This document shows positions 6,114 through 6,139 of a stretch of DNA of 6,139 nucleotides, piece by piece. Numbering within the stretch: position 1 is the first letter of the stretch; each line of letters starts with the position of its first letter. The notes under the pieces are model-generated. The model was not told the origin of the DNA. It saw only the letters and a program-made list of their open reading frames with translations, and made no database searches. Origin of the DNA: an uncultured Planctomycetaceae bacterium. Its GTDB lineage: Bacteria > Planctomycetota > Planctomycetia > Planctomycetales > Planctomycetaceae. The stretch is from assembly GCA_937975745.1 (NCBI GenBank), contig CALJUK010000292.1, positions 1 through 6,139 on the forward strand. Reading direction: 5' to 3'. The position numbers and the translations under genes were made by a program.

Positions 6114-6139
6114 TCGGGAGTTTCCTCCAACAATTCGTA
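6110..6139 (-). CDS. Possible C-terminal end of an upstream gene, overlapping the oxidoreductase start (ATGA)
   Basis: From the right edge the minus strand reads nine codons, Y-E-L-L-E-E-T-P-E, then TGA at 6110-6112. That stop shares four bases (ATGA) with the oxidoreductase ATG at 6111-6113, the classic arrangement of translationally coupled genes. An acidic tail is plausible for a protein end. With only nine codons visible the product cannot be named, and chance is not excluded. The oxidoreductase frame is also open to the edge, but its ATG is well placed. Confidence 0.35.
   Translation of the reverse strand, partial: YELLEETPE
6124..6128 (-). promoter_or_regulatory. Shine-Dalgarno for the oxidoreductase
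   Basis: GGAGG followed by AAA on the minus strand lies 10 bases before the ATG at 6111-6113. It is the only strong ribosome binding site in the window and supports this start over an in-frame extension to the right edge. The site would lie within the end of the overlapping upstream frame. Confidence 0.65.

Overview
The window carries protein-coding DNA almost from end to end, and all supported genes lie on the minus strand, so they read from right to left. The organism is very probably a member of the Planctomycetota. The evidence is the adjacent pair of a 'planctomycete-type cytochrome c' protein (PSCyt1 + DUF1549 + DUF1553) and a Tat-exported DUF1501 protein, an arrangement massively expanded in that phylum. 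The moderately GC-rich composition and the poor Shine-Dalgarno signals of that pair fit as well. I see no tRNA, rRNA, CRISPR array, insertion sequence or phage gene.

Layout, right to left. (1) At the extreme right edge, nine codons and a TGA may be the end of an upstream gene that overlaps the next start by four bases (ATGA). (2) 4473-6113 is a complete 546-residue FAD/NAD(P) oxidoreductase of the GltD / dihydropyrimidine dehydrogenase N-terminal type. It ends in a two-cluster ferredoxin domain, and is probably an electron-transfer subunit serving a ferredoxin-dependent enzyme rather than a true glutamate synthase small subunit. (3) 4302-4472 is a 171-base intergenic stretch with hairpins, a weak promoter candidate and a G-rich run directly before the next start. 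(4) 1413-4301 is one exported c-type cytochrome gene of 962 codons whose reading frame is cut by a single in-frame TGA at 2217-2219, exactly where the family has glycine. Both halves are otherwise intact. (5) After a 54-base gap, 1-1358 is a DUF1501 gene running off the left edge, with probably only a few tens of codons missing.

The cytochrome and DUF1501 genes look like one transcription unit whose products are exported by Sec and Tat respectively and probably act together in the cell envelope; the biochemical role of this pair is not established. The oxidoreductase is cytoplasmic and probably belongs to a separate unit that begins to the right of the window. The observation most worth checking is the isolated nonsense codon in the cytochrome gene. 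The central repeat-bearing insert of that protein and the G-rich leader come next. I found no convincing new multi-gene system.
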